A stretch of DNA of 15,715 bases from Congregicoccus sp964517665 (GCA_964517665.1 CAZFCY010000118.1:1-15715), one strand, 5' to 3'; positions 1-8,164 are shown, counted from the first letter of the stretch. Notes: generated by a model not told the origin, from the letters alone. Program-made: numbers and translations.

Positions 1-829
<829 letters not shown>

Positions 830-853
830 TTCCAGGCATACACCATCCACTCG

Positions 854-884
854 AGAGCGCGGTCCCAAAGACCGCGCTCTTTTT
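854..884 (+). terminator. Intrinsic terminator after clpC
   Basis: A perfect 11-bp inverted repeat (AGAGCGCGGTC and GACCGCGCTCT) encloses a 5-nt CCAAA loop and runs directly into a T tract. It lies 25 bases after the clpC stop, as expected for Rho-independent termination of the plus-strand transcript. Confidence 0.9.
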
Positions 885-980
885 GTCGGTGGACGCGATT
901 GAAAGCCGCGGATGAACACACCGGCCCCCGCCCATCCGCTCCACGATGGAGGCGAATCCCTGTTCGAAGCCGGCCCCGCC

Positions 981-1022
981 AAAGCCGGAATTTTGTCGCG
1001 TACGTTACAGAATTCCGGCTTT
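981..1022. repeat. 42-bp palindromic repeat, copy 1
   Basis: The outer arms AAAGCCGGAATT and AATTCCGGCTTT are perfectly complementary over 12 bp. The centre, TGTCGCGTACGTTACAGAA (994-1012), is itself a near-palindrome around CGTACG. A second 42-bp copy at 12935-12976 shares the whole 19-nt centre and the outer AAAGCC/GGCTTT. This copy lies 13 bases past the minus-strand phosphoglucomutase stop, in the convergent gap with clpC. It has no T tract, so it is not a classical terminator. It looks like a dispersed REP-like palindrome. Confidence 0.8.
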
Positions 1023-1035
1023 GGGAAGCGGGGCG

Positions 1036-3006
1036 TCAGCCCTCGGCGCGGGCCGCGGCTTCGGATTCGATCGCGGCGCGGAAGGAGTCGAGGGCGGTCT
1101 TTGTCGCTTCCTTCACCTCGGCGAGCTTCTTTGCCGATTTCACGTCGGCGCGGGCGAAGAGGTAGAATTTGATCTTCGGCTCCGTGCCGCTGCCGCGCAC
1201 GGCGTAGCTGAAGCCGTTCGCGAGTTTCACGAAATACAGGTCCTGGGCCGGGACGCGCTCGCCGTCCGCGTCCTTGATCGCCTGGCGGCCGAAGTCCGTG
1301 AACTTCGTCACCTTCACCCCGTTGATCGCCTTTGGAGGCGACTTCCGGTAGGTCTCGAGGATCCGCGCGATCTTCGCAGCGCCCGCCGCGCCCTCGTAGT
1401 AGATCTGGCCGAGCCCCTCGATGTGGTATCCGTATTTCAAATACAGTTTGTCGAGCTGCTCGATCAGCGTCCGGCCCGAGCGTTTCGCGTCGGCGGCGAG
1501 TTCGCAGAAGACGAGGCAGGCGGCGTTGCCGTCCTTGTCGCGGACAAAATCGGCCGGCAGGTAGCCGTAGCTCTCCTCGCCGCCGAAAGCGTAGAACGTG
1601 CTGTGCTCGAGGAGCAGTTTCGCGCGCGCCCGGTAATCGGTCGCGTCGTAGTCGATCGCGATCCCCTCCGCCTCGAACAGGGAGGCTTTCAGCTTCTCCT
1701 CGTAGGCCTGGATCTTCGCGGAGATCCATTTAAAGCCGGTGAGCGTGTTGATGACCTTGAGGCCGTGCGCCTCGCCGATGATGTCCTGCATGGGCGAGGT
1801 CACGAACGTCTTGACCAGCGCGGCCGACTTCGTCCCCGCCTTCGGGAGGAGGCCGAGTTTCTTCATCTTCGAGATGCGATACTCGGCGAGCAGAACGCCG
1901 ACCTGGTTGCCTGTGAGCAGGACCATTTCCCCCGAGCGATCGCGCACGGCCACGCCCATGCGATCGCAATCCGGATCCGTGCCCATGAGGACGTCGGCCT
2001 TGATCTTTTTCGCGAGCGCGACGGCCTGCGCGAGCGCCTCGGCGTTTTCCGGATTCGGCGACTTCACGGTCGGGAAGCGCGGATCCAGCACGGCCTGCGC
2101 CGCGACGGTTTTATATTTTACCTTGAAGCGCTTCAACAACGCCTCGGTCGCGTGCCCGCCGACGCCGTGGATGGGCGTGAAGACGACCTTCAGGTCCGAG
2201 CCCTTGAAGACGGAAGGATCGAGCACGGCGTTTTCGAGCGCGCGGTGATAGGCGGCGTCCACGGACTCGGGCAGCGTGATCACGTCCGTGAGATCGACCT
2301 CCAGGTGCGCGGCAGTGTCGGCGAGCGGCGCCTTGTTCACCTCCGCGATGATGCCGGTGTCGTGCGGCGCCACGACCTGGCCGCCGTCGCCGAAATAGAC
2401 CTTGTATCCGTTGTCGTGCGGCGGGTTGTGGCTGGCCGTGATGACGATGCCGCAATGCGCGCCGAGGTGGCGCACGGTGAAGCTGAGCTGCGGCGTCGAG
2501 CGCGGTCCCGGAAAGATGAGCGCGACGCCGCCGAGGCGCGTCCAGGTCGAGGCGGACAACTCGCAGAAATCGCGGGAGAAATGCCGCACATCGTGCGCGA
2601 TCACGAGCTTGGGCCGGTCGAAGCGCCCGCTCCGCTCGAGCCAGCCCGCGGTATAGCGATAGAGGCCGATCGTCGCGCGGATGACGGTGAACGGGTTGAG
2701 CAGGTTGCTGCCCACTCCCGGGTGCGCGGGCGTGCCCTGCTCGCCGGGCGCGCCGGTCTCGACCTTCGTCGCGACGGCCCCGATCGTGCGTCCGCGCATG
2801 CCTCCGGTGCCGAAGGCGAGGTAGCGGTAAAAACGGTCGTTCAACTCGGCGAAGGCGTTGCCCTCGACGAGTTCGGCGATGCTGGCGATCGCCCATTCGG
2901 GAAGCACGCCGGAGTTGATCCAGGCGGCCAGATTGTCGGCGGCAGAGGCGAGCAGTTGGCCCGACTCGCGCGCGGTTTCGATGCGGCTGAGCAGTTCGCG
3001 CGACAT
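1036..3006 (-). CDS. Phosphoglucomutase/phosphomannomutase (alpha-D-phosphohexomutase, PGM2/PgcA-like)
   Basis: Interconverts hexose 6-phosphate and hexose 1-phosphate through a phosphoserine, feeding nucleotide-sugar synthesis in the cytoplasm. From the ATG at 3006 (656 aa) I see the catalytic loop TASHNP (190-195, Ser192), the metal loop DPDCDR (344-349), the sugar loop GGEESYG (475-481) and the phosphate loop GSGTEP (605-610). All four family signatures are therefore present in order. The YKVYFGDGGQV stretch after the catalytic loop fits the PGM2/PgcA group more than short ManB proteins. A GTG at 3036 would add ten residues; neither start has a Shine-Dalgarno site. The leader holds a 7-bp hairpin (3027-3033 with 3042-3048) and, further up, a double-hairpin repeat. 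It is the last gene of the probable ftsB-like/pyrophosphorylase/mutase operon. Sugar specificity (glucose, mannose or glucosamine) cannot be read from sequence. Confidence 0.92.
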   Translation of the reverse strand: MSRELLSRIETARESGQLLASAADNLAAWINSGVLPEWAIASIAELVEGNAFAELNDRFYRYLAFGTGGMRGRTIGAVATKVETGAPGEQGTPAHPGVGSNLLNPFTVIRATIGLYRYTAGWLERSGRFDRPKLVIAHDVRHFSRDFCELSASTWTRLGGVALIFPGPRSTPQLSFTVRHLGAHCGIVITASHNPPHDNGYKVYFGDGGQVVAPHDTGIIAEVNKAPLADTAAHLEVDLTDVITLPESVDAAYHRALENAVLDPSVFKGSDLKVVFTPIHGVGGHATEALLKRFKVKYKTVAAQAVLDPRFPTVKSPNPENAEALAQAVALAKKIKADVLMGTDPDCDRMGVAVRDRSGEMVLLTGNQVGVLLAEYRISKMKKLGLLPKAGTKSAALVKTFVTSPMQDIIGEAHGLKVINTLTGFKWISAKIQAYEEKLKASLFEAEGIAIDYDATDYRARAKLLLEHSTFYAFGGEESYGYLPADFVRDKDGNAACLVFCELAADAKRSGRTLIEQLDKLYLKYGYHIEGLGQIYYEGAAGAAKIARILETYRKSPPKAINGVKVTKFTDFGRQAIKDADGERVPAQDLYFVKLANGFSYAVRGSGTEPKIKFYLFARADVKSAKKLAEVKEATKTALDSFRAAIESEAAARAEG

Positions 3007-3072
3007 GGGCGCCGAATGAACCCGGCGCGGCTTCACGACTCAAGCCGCAAAGGAGCGTGGGCGGACACGACA

Positions 3073-3146
3073 GAAAGCGGCGATAAATCGCCGCACTCCA
3101 AAATTGCGGCGCGCATTCTGGACTGCGGCGATTCATCGCCGCTCTC
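3073..3146. repeat. Double-hairpin repeat element, copy 1 (74 bp)
   Basis: Two 28-bp arms (3073-3100 and 3119-3146) are inverted copies of each other with three mismatches, separated by 18 bases. Each arm contains its own hairpin: GCGGCGATAAATCGCCGC on the left and GCGGCGATTCATCGCCGC on the right. A second element of the same design and orientation lies at 8088-8164. It fills most of the gap between the pyrophosphorylase stop and the mutase start on the minus strand. It resembles a BIME-type REP pair. Confidence 0.82.
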
Positions 3147-3173
3147 GGAATCCACGATTTCTCGAGCGCCGCG

Positions 3174-4616
3174 CTATTCGCTTTTCGCTCCTTCGCCCCC
3201 AAGCACCAAACCGTCTTTCAACTCCGGCTTGGGCGAGAGCTTTGCCCACGATTCGGCGAACGTGTCCTCGTCGATGGCGAAGAGCGGCGAGACTTCGATC
3301 GCGATGTCGGGCACGCCCTTGTTCGTCTTCACCGGAATGCCGGCGGCGTGCATCCAGCGGGCGAAGAGCTTCATCTGGTCGTTGCGCGCGGTCTCCGGCG
3401 AGTCCACGCCCTCGGCGTTCTTCACCGGGCTGAACTCCTCGTCGCGCCGGGTCTCGACCACGATCGGATTCTTCGCGAAGGGAAGCGCGTCGAAAACGAA
3501 CATCTCGAACTTGATCCCGTTCGGCTTCCCGGGCTTCACGGTATTTCCCGACTCGTCCGCCGACGGCACTTTTTTGTCGGCGCGATGAAACGGGAGCACG
3601 ATGCCGCTCGCGCCCTCGCCGAGGCGGCGCACGAACGGCGTGGCGAGCAGGTGGATCGCGATGCTGCCGGCGCGGTAGATGAGTTCGCCCTTGTCGCCGC
3701 GCAGCGTGGCGAGTTCATCCGGCATGTCGCTGTATTCGATCACGACGAGCCGTCCGTTTTCCTCGCAGAAGACGCCGACCTTTTCCTTGTCGTACGCCTT
3801 CGGAACCATGCGGCTCGACATCTCCGAGCCCTCGAGGAAATGGAAGCCGATGAAGGCCGCGTCGATGCAATGCACAAGCGCGTTGTCCACCTGGAAATAA
3901 CTGAGCGCCTCGACGCCCGCGCGCTCCATCCGATCGACGGCCCCGCTGCGCACCAGCGCCCGCAACGAGCCGCCGTGGCCGTCCGGGCTGAGCGCGATGG
4001 TGTCGGCCGATTCGAGCAGGATCTTTCCATCGAAATCCACCGCCGGCATGCGCCCCTGGCGGAAGAAATGCATCTGGCCGGCGCGCAGGCCGAAGAAGTT
4101 GTTCTCCTCGAAAAACGCGATCGTTTGCTCGTGGTTGGCGTGGCTCGTCATGATGAACCACAGCATCTCGCAGCCGTAGCGCCGCTGGGCCGCGAGGATC
4201 TTTTCCGCGAAGACGGCGAAGAGCGGTTTCTTCGTAACCGGCGTGACGGGAAACGTCCCCTTCGGCCCGTCGAATCCGAGGCGCGTGCCCTGCCCTCCCG
4301 CGACGGTGAAGGCCGCGACCTTGCCGGCGCGCAATGCCTTCTCGCCCGCGAGCCTGGCCTCGGCCCACGCGATCTCGTCGCCGCCGTTGCCCGGCAGCGC
4401 AATGCAGGGCGCGGGCTCGAGCGTGGTCAGGTCCATCCGCATGGCGGACGAGGCGCGGACGAGCGAGTCGGCGAGCCGCTTGATCTCGGCGAGGTCGATC
4501 TCCCTCGCCTGCTCGATCAACTGCTTGCGCTGCGCCGCTGAAAGCCGCGGCCAGAAACGGAACACCTGGCCCTGGCCGGCGCGCTCGAACTGCTGAATGA
4601 TTTCGTTGTCGTTCAT
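3174..4616 (-). CDS. UDPGP-family nucleotidyltransferase, likely UDP-N-acetylglucosamine (UDP-sugar) pyrophosphorylase of UAP type
   Basis: Makes a UDP-sugar from UTP and a sugar 1-phosphate in the cytoplasm. The 480-aa protein has the nucleotide-binding motif AGGQGTRLG (106-114) with PKG at 118-120, then SPDGHGGS (210-217), the base/metal segment FQVDN (241-245), KFEMFVFD (369-376) and RDEEFSPVKN (391-400). This GGQGTRLG form is typical of eukaryotic-type UAP/USP enzymes; UGP-type glucose pyrophosphorylases have GGLGTSMG-like loops, and bacterial GlmU and GalU are unrelated in layout. UDP-GlcNAc is the best guess. UDP-Glc or UDP-GalNAc remains possible, especially beside a phosphohexomutase that could supply the sugar 1-phosphate. 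The ATG at 4616 is followed by a normal UAP N-terminus (helical, FERAGQGQVFRFW). It lies 42 bases after the ftsB-like gene and 167 bases before the mutase. Confidence 0.88.
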   Translation of the reverse strand: MNDNEIIQQFERAGQGQVFRFWPRLSAAQRKQLIEQAREIDLAEIKRLADSLVRASSAMRMDLTTLEPAPCIALPGNGGDEIAWAEARLAGEKALRAGKVAAFTVAGGQGTRLGFDGPKGTFPVTPVTKKPLFAVFAEKILAAQRRYGCEMLWFIMTSHANHEQTIAFFEENNFFGLRAGQMHFFRQGRMPAVDFDGKILLESADTIALSPDGHGGSLRALVRSGAVDRMERAGVEALSYFQVDNALVHCIDAAFIGFHFLEGSEMSSRMVPKAYDKEKVGVFCEENGRLVVIEYSDMPDELATLRGDKGELIYRAGSIAIHLLATPFVRRLGEGASGIVLPFHRADKKVPSADESGNTVKPGKPNGIKFEMFVFDALPFAKNPIVVETRRDEEFSPVKNAEGVDSPETARNDQMKLFARWMHAAGIPVKTNKGVPDIAIEVSPLFAIDEDTFAESWAKLSPKPELKDGLVLGGEGAKSE

Positions 4617-4658
4617 GGAAAGGAGTCGCCCACGACCCTTCCGGACACCGCGAACGAT

Positions 4659-5018
4659 TCAACGTTCAAAGCGAAAAACAATCTCGTCCGGATGCGCGTA
4701 GCCGAGCCGCTCCCGCACGGCGCGTTCCACATAGACGGGATCTTCGCGGAGCCGGATCAGGATCGTCTTCTGCGCGATGAGCCGGGATTGCAGCTCCGCC
4801 AGGCGCTGGCGGTTCTCCGACTCGCCCGCCTTCAACGCGGAATATTCGCCATACGTGCGCAAAAAAAACAGCGCCGCGAAGAGCGTGAGCGCCACGAACA
4901 AAAGGGCGTAAAAAGCGATGACCGAGCGACGAAGGGTCATAAGGCGGGGAATCGGCCCGAGATTGGGGAGATCGAGGCGGATGAAAAGGAATTTCCTTTC
5001 CCGCAACCCGCGAAGCAT
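4659..5018 (-). CDS. FtsB/DivIC-like septum formation initiator protein
   Basis: A small bitopic membrane protein of the divisome FtsQ-FtsB-FtsL (DivIB-DivIC-FtsL) type. It has one hydrophobic segment (about residues 32-54 of the 119-aa form), then a charged heptad-like coiled coil (about 56-92). A conserved C-terminal motif follows, in which RLGYAHPDEIVF matches the RLGY-x-x-P-x-E-x-x-F pattern of the family. Two starts are plausible. ATG 5018 is preceded by GGAAAA. ATG 4940 gives a 93-aa protein that begins five residues before the membrane segment, as FtsB usually does; I slightly prefer 4940 but record the longer form. It is the first gene of a minus-strand run with UDP-sugar genes, which hints at coupling of division with envelope precursor supply. 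It diverges from the exeA-like gene across about 150 bases. Confidence 0.83.
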   Translation of the reverse strand: MLRGLRERKFLFIRLDLPNLGPIPRLMTLRRSVIAFYALLFVALTLFAALFFLRTYGEYSALKAGESENRQRLAELQSRLIAQKTILIRLREDPVYVERAVRERLGYAHPDEIVFRFER

Positions 5019-5160
5019 GAGGATTTTCCAGTCGATCCCATGCGCGCCGCAAAAGACCGCGAACCGCCCGCGCGATCATGCCGATGGCCGAAAGGCGCGC
5101 GATGAGGTGTTTTCCCCACGCCCGATGGCGACTCAAGCCCAAGGGGCGCGAACCGAAGAC

Positions 5161-5167
5161 GAGGAAG
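5161..5167 (+). promoter_or_regulatory. Shine-Dalgarno site of the exeA-like gene
   Basis: GAGGAAG ends four bases before the ATG at 5172 and fixes that start. It is the only clear purine-rich ribosome binding site before any start codon in the window. Confidence 0.65.
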
Positions 5168-5171
5168 TCCC

Positions 5172-5990
5172 ATGTACCTTGAATATTATGGTCTGTCGGA
5201 GATGCCGTTCAACATCACGCCCGACCCGAAGTTTCTTTTCCTCAGCCCGACACATCGGGAGGCCATCCAGCACCTGAAATACGGCGTCGAGGAGAAGAAG
5301 GGGTTCATCGTGCTCATCGGCGAGGTCGGATGCGGCAAGACGACACTCTGCCGCCAGTTCCTCGGCGAGCTGCACGATGGCGACTACGACACCGCGTTGA
5401 TCCTCAACCCGCGCGTCACCGAGACCCAGTTGTTGAGAATGATCCTCGCGGAACTCGGCGAGAACGTAAAGGGCCGCAACAACCAGGACCTGGTCAACCA
5501 CATGAACCGCGTCCTCATCGACCGCATCCACCAAGGCCGCAACATCGTGCTCATCGTGGACGAGTGCCAGAATCTCTCCTTCGAGGTGCTCGAGCAACTG
5601 CGCCTGCTCTCCAACCTCGAGACCGACACGCAGAAACTGCTCCAGATCGTCCTCATCGGGCAGCCCGAATTCAAGGAGAAGCTCAACGAGCCGCGCCTGC
5701 GCCAGCTCCGGCAGCGCATCCTCGTCAGTTGCGAGCTGAAGCCGCTCACCGTCGAGCAGATCTCGAGCTACATCCATCATCGCCTCTCGCTCGCCGGCGG
5801 CATGGGGCGCCCGTCGTTCACCAACCTCGCCGTGCGCACGATCGCGCGCGCCAGCCGCGGCATTCCCCGGCTCGTAAACAACCTCTGCGACAAGGCCCTG
5901 CTCGCCGCCTACGTGCGCGAATCCGACGAGGTCACCTACTGGGACGCGCGCCGCGCCGTGCGCGAATACCGCGTGCTCGACGCCGCCTGA
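5172..5990 (+). CDS. ExeA/GspA-like AAA ATPase (MshM-type general secretion ATPase)
   Basis: An AAA+ ATPase of the ExeA/GspA group, known in Aeromonas to form an inner-membrane complex with ExeB that helps place the type II secretin in the envelope. The 272-aa protein opens with the typical YLEYYGLSEMPFNITPDP, followed by FLFLSPTHREAI. Walker A is GEVGCGKT (50-57), Walker B VLIVDE (126-131) with ECQNL, and a sensor-like LIGQPE is at 161-166. RGIPRLVNNLCDKAL near the C-terminus is also family-typical. It stops after the ATPase: the membrane segment and peptidoglycan-binding domain of full-length ExeA (about 550 aa) are absent, as in the shorter MshM-like members. The gspB-like gene follows after 48 bases, so the pair is very likely co-transcribed. 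No other type II secretion or pilus gene is in the window. Confidence 0.88.
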   Translation: MYLEYYGLSEMPFNITPDPKFLFLSPTHREAIQHLKYGVEEKKGFIVLIGEVGCGKTTLCRQFLGELHDGDYDTALILNPRVTETQLLRMILAELGENVKGRNNQDLVNHMNRVLIDRIHQGRNIVLIVDECQNLSFEVLEQLRLLSNLETDTQKLLQIVLIGQPEFKEKLNEPRLRQLRQRILVSCELKPLTVEQISSYIHHRLSLAGGMGRPSFTNLAVRTIARASRGIPRLVNNLCDKALLAAYVRESDEVTYWDARRAVREYRVLDAA

Positions 5991-6038
5991 CCGCCGCGCC
6001 CACTTTTCGCATACGACGACCGCCTTCTCCATTTCGAC

Positions 6039-6791
6039 ATGAGCCTGATCAACGACGCCCTGAAAAAAGCGCAAAGCATGCAGCCCTCCGCCCAGGGCGG
6101 CGGGCTGAAACTGGCGTCCAAACCGCTCACCTCGCGCCCGGCTTCGGCGCCCGCGTTCCCCGCGCCCTCCGCCCCTCCGGCCGGTCCCGCCGCCGGGCCG
6201 CGCCTCCCGGCCGGCTCGAAAACCAAACACCCCCAGACCGGGCTCATCCTCGCCATCGCCGGCGCGGTCTTCGCAGCCGCGCTTTGCGTGCTCGGCGGAG
6301 TCGCGGTGATGCTCTGGAAAAGCGGCTCCGAACAGATCGCCGCCGTCACGACCGTGGTTGAAACACCGCCGCCCCCGGCCGGGACGACAACCGCGCCCGA
6401 GGAGCCCCCGGCCGCTCCGGCAGGCGACGCGTCCGCGCCCTCCATCGTCCTTTCCACCCCTGCGGCGACTCCGCCGGTCCCCGCTCCCGGCGCGCAACCG
6501 GAAGCGCCCGCGTCCGACACGGCGATCGCCGAAGGCGACATCGCCACGCCGGCCCAGGCCCGCCCCGCGACGCCGGCGCGTCCGCGCGACCCGAAGCTGC
6601 AGGCCTACGTCCTGACCATCCGCGTGGCCGGCATCCGGACCGGAGAAAACCCGAAGGCGCTGATGAACGACCGCGTGTATTCGATTGGTGAATACGTAAG
6701 CCCCGAGCACGACCTGCGCCTGGCCGGAGTGGACGAGCGCATGCTCGAACTCGAGGACTCGCACGGCAACATCTACGAAGTCCGCTTCTGA
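6039..6791 (+). CDS. GspB-like general secretion pathway protein B (membrane-anchored, Pro/Ala-rich linker)
   Basis: The likely partner of the upstream ExeA-like ATPase. The 250-aa protein begins MSLINDALKKAQ, the short cytoplasmic motif seen at the start of GspB/ExeB proteins. A basic Pro/Ala linker follows, then one membrane segment (about 67-93) and a long low-complexity Pro/Ala/Glu stretch (about 105-185) that probably spans the periplasm. The C-terminal domain (about 186-250, from VLTIRVAGI to NIYEVRF) holds the GspB-type core, in which AL-x-NDRVY-x-x-GEYV and the HGNIYEV end are recognisable. In known systems this domain contacts peptidoglycan and/or the secretin. The linker is poorly conserved, so recognition rests on the two ends and on the neighbour. 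There is no Shine-Dalgarno site before the ATG. Confidence 0.8.
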   Translation: MSLINDALKKAQSMQPSAQGGGLKLASKPLTSRPASAPAFPAPSAPPAGPAAGPRLPAGSKTKHPQTGLILAIAGAVFAAALCVLGGVAVMLWKSGSEQIAAVTTVVETPPPPAGTTTAPEEPPAAPAGDASAPSIVLSTPAATPPVPAPGAQPEAPASDTAIAEGDIATPAQARPATPARPRDPKLQAYVLTIRVAGIRTGENPKALMNDRVYSIGEYVSPEHDLRLAGVDERMLELEDSHGNIYEVRF

Positions 6792-6877
6792 CCGGCGCCG
6801 CGCTCCGCGCAACAATTACGCGCGCCTTGCTTTGAACTCGCCCGTCCTCGCGCCGGGCGCTTGCCTCGGCGGCATCC

Positions 6878-7282
6878 ATGATGACCGGCCGAACAGAGAT
6901 CCGCGTGCGCTACGCGGAGACAGACATGATGGGCATCGCCTACCATGGGAGTTACCTGCCCTGGCTCGAGATCGGCCGGACCGAACTGCTGCGCGAGCAC
7001 GGGCTGCCGTACGCGGAACTCGAGCGCCTCGGCTATCGCCTGCCCGTGCTCGAGGTCGGCATGCGCTACATGAAACCGGCGCTGTACGACGAGATCATCA
7101 CGATCGAGTCATCCATCGCGGAGAAACCGGTGCTGCGCATCCGCATCGACTACCGTCTCACGCGCGCGGGCGTGCCGATCGCGACGGGACATTCGATGCA
7201 CGCGTTTCTGAACCACGAGAACCAGCCCGTACGCCCGCCCGCGATCTTCGTCGAAGCGCTCGAAAGGGTTTTCAGGGAATGA
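6878..7282 (+). CDS. Acyl-CoA thioesterase, YbgC/FadM (4-hydroxybenzoyl-CoA thioesterase) hot-dog family
   Basis: A 134-aa single hot-dog-fold protein that hydrolyses acyl-CoA thioesters in the cytoplasm. The N-terminal signature VRYAETDMMGIAYHGSYL (10-27), with WLEIGRTELLRE just after, matches the YbgC pattern; Asp16 is the expected catalytic acid. Family members act on short-chain or aromatic acyl-CoAs, and YbgC is linked to the Tol-Pal envelope system. No tol or pal gene is nearby, so the substrate is open. Two adjacent ATG codons (6878 and 6881) are equivalent choices. It lies 86 bases after the gspB-like gene and could be an operon tail. It ends in AGGGAATGAGG, related to the purine-rich repeat at two other gene ends, and converges on the HNH gene. 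Confidence 0.88.
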   Translation: MMTGRTEIRVRYAETDMMGIAYHGSYLPWLEIGRTELLREHGLPYAELERLGYRLPVLEVGMRYMKPALYDEIITIESSIAEKPVLRIRIDYRLTRAGVPIATGHSMHAFLNHENQPVRPPAIFVEALERVFRE

Positions 7283-7319
7283 GGGGGCAGAGAGCTGAAT
7301 GCCACACTTCCCTCACTCT

Positions 7320-7341
7320 CTTATTCCCTCACTCCCCTTCA
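7320..7341 (-). repeat. Purine-rich gene-end repeat, copy 1
   Basis: Read on the minus strand, it starts at the TGA stop of the HNH gene and runs TGAAGGG, GA, then GTGAGGGAATAAG. It matches 9744-9764 with one substitution and one extra base. A second GAGGGAA follows 16 bases further on (7308-7314), echoing the spaced GAGGGAAT pair at the other copy. Confidence 0.55.
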
Positions 7342-7956
7342 CTCGTCGAGCTCGACATTCCAATAGGCGAGATCGAGGAAATCCTTCCAGTGCTCGCTGC
7401 CCGGCTTGCCGATCACGAGGCTGATCACGGGACGCCACTTCGGCTTGAGCGGCTTGCGCACGAGCCGCATGTGCGCCTCGTGCGGGAGGCGGTTGGCCTT
7501 GCGCGTGTTGCACTTGATGCAGGAGCAGACGACGTTTTCCCACGTCGTCTTTCCGCCGTAGTGCCGCGGGATGACGTGGTCGAGATTCAGTTCCTTCCGA
7601 TCGAAAACGCAGCCGCAATACTGGCAGCGGTTCTTGTCGCGCTCGAAGACGTTGTTGCGCGTCAGCTTCAGATCCTTGCGCGGAAGCTTGTCGAAAATCG
7701 TGAGCAGGATCACGCGCGGCACGCGGATGCGGTGCTTCACCGTGTGCACCATGTCGATGTCTTTGATCGGCGGGTTGCAGATCGAGAAATCGATCCAGTC
7801 GAGCATCGAAAACGTGCGACAATTCTCGTCCGAAAGATGGACGATCTGCGCATGCTCCCGCGCAACGAGGGAGAAAGCGCGTCGGACAGGCACCACGTTT
7901 ACGGCCTGCCAAAGGCGGTTGAGGACTAGCACGGGTTGATCGAGCACGGCCTCCAT
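7339..7956 (-). CDS. HNH endonuclease domain protein (zinc-binding, stand-alone)
   Basis: A 205-aa protein whose C-terminal half is a zinc-supported HNH nuclease domain. The first Cys pair is CQYC (111-114), the core is LNLDHVIPRHYGGKTTWENVV with His127 and Asn141, and the second Cys pair is CIKC (146-149). The first 100 residues (VLVLNRLWQAVNVVPVRRAFSLV and the PRVILLTIFDKLPRKD region) are also characteristic of a widespread bacterial HNH family of unknown role; they contain no methylase or helicase. No restriction, phage or homing-intron context is present, so I do not assign it a defence or mobile role. The ATG at 7956 lies 11 bases below a weak -10-like TACGCC, and AAGGG precedes it by six bases. 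It diverges from the pectate lyase and converges with the thioesterase. I am sure of the domain and unsure of the function. Confidence 0.87.
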   Translation of the reverse strand: MEAVLDQPVLVLNRLWQAVNVVPVRRAFSLVAREHAQIVHLSDENCRTFSMLDWIDFSICNPPIKDIDMVHTVKHRIRVPRVILLTIFDKLPRKDLKLTRNNVFERDKNRCQYCGCVFDRKELNLDHVIPRHYGGKTTWENVVCSCIKCNTRKANRLPHEAHMRLVRKPLKPKWRPVISLVIGKPGSEHWKDFLDLAYWNVELDE

Positions 7957-7967
7957 GTCGGGCCCTT

Positions 7968-7996
7968 GGCGTAGTGTTGCGCCCGGGCGCTGTCAA
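7968..7996 (-). promoter_or_regulatory. Candidate promoter of the HNH gene with a palindromic spacer
   Basis: On the minus strand a perfect TTGACA (7996-7991) is followed 17 bases later by a poor -10 TACGCC (7973-7968), just upstream of the ATG at 7956. The spacer begins with the perfect 12-bp palindrome GCGCCCGGGCGC (7990-7979), placed where a repressor could act. The weak -10 keeps confidence low. Confidence 0.3.
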
Positions 7997-8087
7997 GCGA
8001 CGCCCCGTGAAGAACGCGCAACGGCGCAACCGGCCCGGGTGGTCGCGGCCGACCCGGCCGTGTTGCCGGACACGAGCCGGAGAGCGC

Positions 8088-8164
8088 AAAAGCGGCGATG
8101 AATCGCCGCGCTCCAGAACGGACGCCACCGGCCATGTGGACTGCGGCGATTCATCGCCGCTTTC
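8088..8164. repeat. Double-hairpin repeat element, copy 2 (77 bp)
   Basis: Arms 8088-8115 and 8137-8164 are inverted copies with three mismatches, separated by 21 bases. Each contains a self-complementary core (GCGGCGATGAATCGCCGC on the left, GCGGCGATTCATCGCCGC on the right). The right arm matches the right arm of the 3073-3146 element at 27 of 28 bases and the left arm at 25 of 28, while the spacers differ. It sits in the 271-base divergent gap between the HNH gene and the pectate lyase. The rest of that gap shows only the candidate HNH promoter. Confidence 0.82.

Noticed and set aside
946..3588. Very long plus-strand open frame antisense to the mutase
   Set aside because: Arg/Ala/Val-rich translation without any domain; it mirrors codon bias of the real minus-strand phosphohexomutase, whose four catalytic motifs are intact.
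5133..6815. 560-codon minus-strand open frame opposite the exeA-like and gspB-like genes
   Set aside because: Low-complexity Gly/Arg/Ala/Glu translation; both plus-strand genes have recognisable families, so this is a GC-driven shadow.
3073..8164. CRISPR-like array from the repeated GCGGCGAT palindromes
   Set aside because: Only two facing arms per site, separated by 5 kb, with no regular spacer series and no cas gene.
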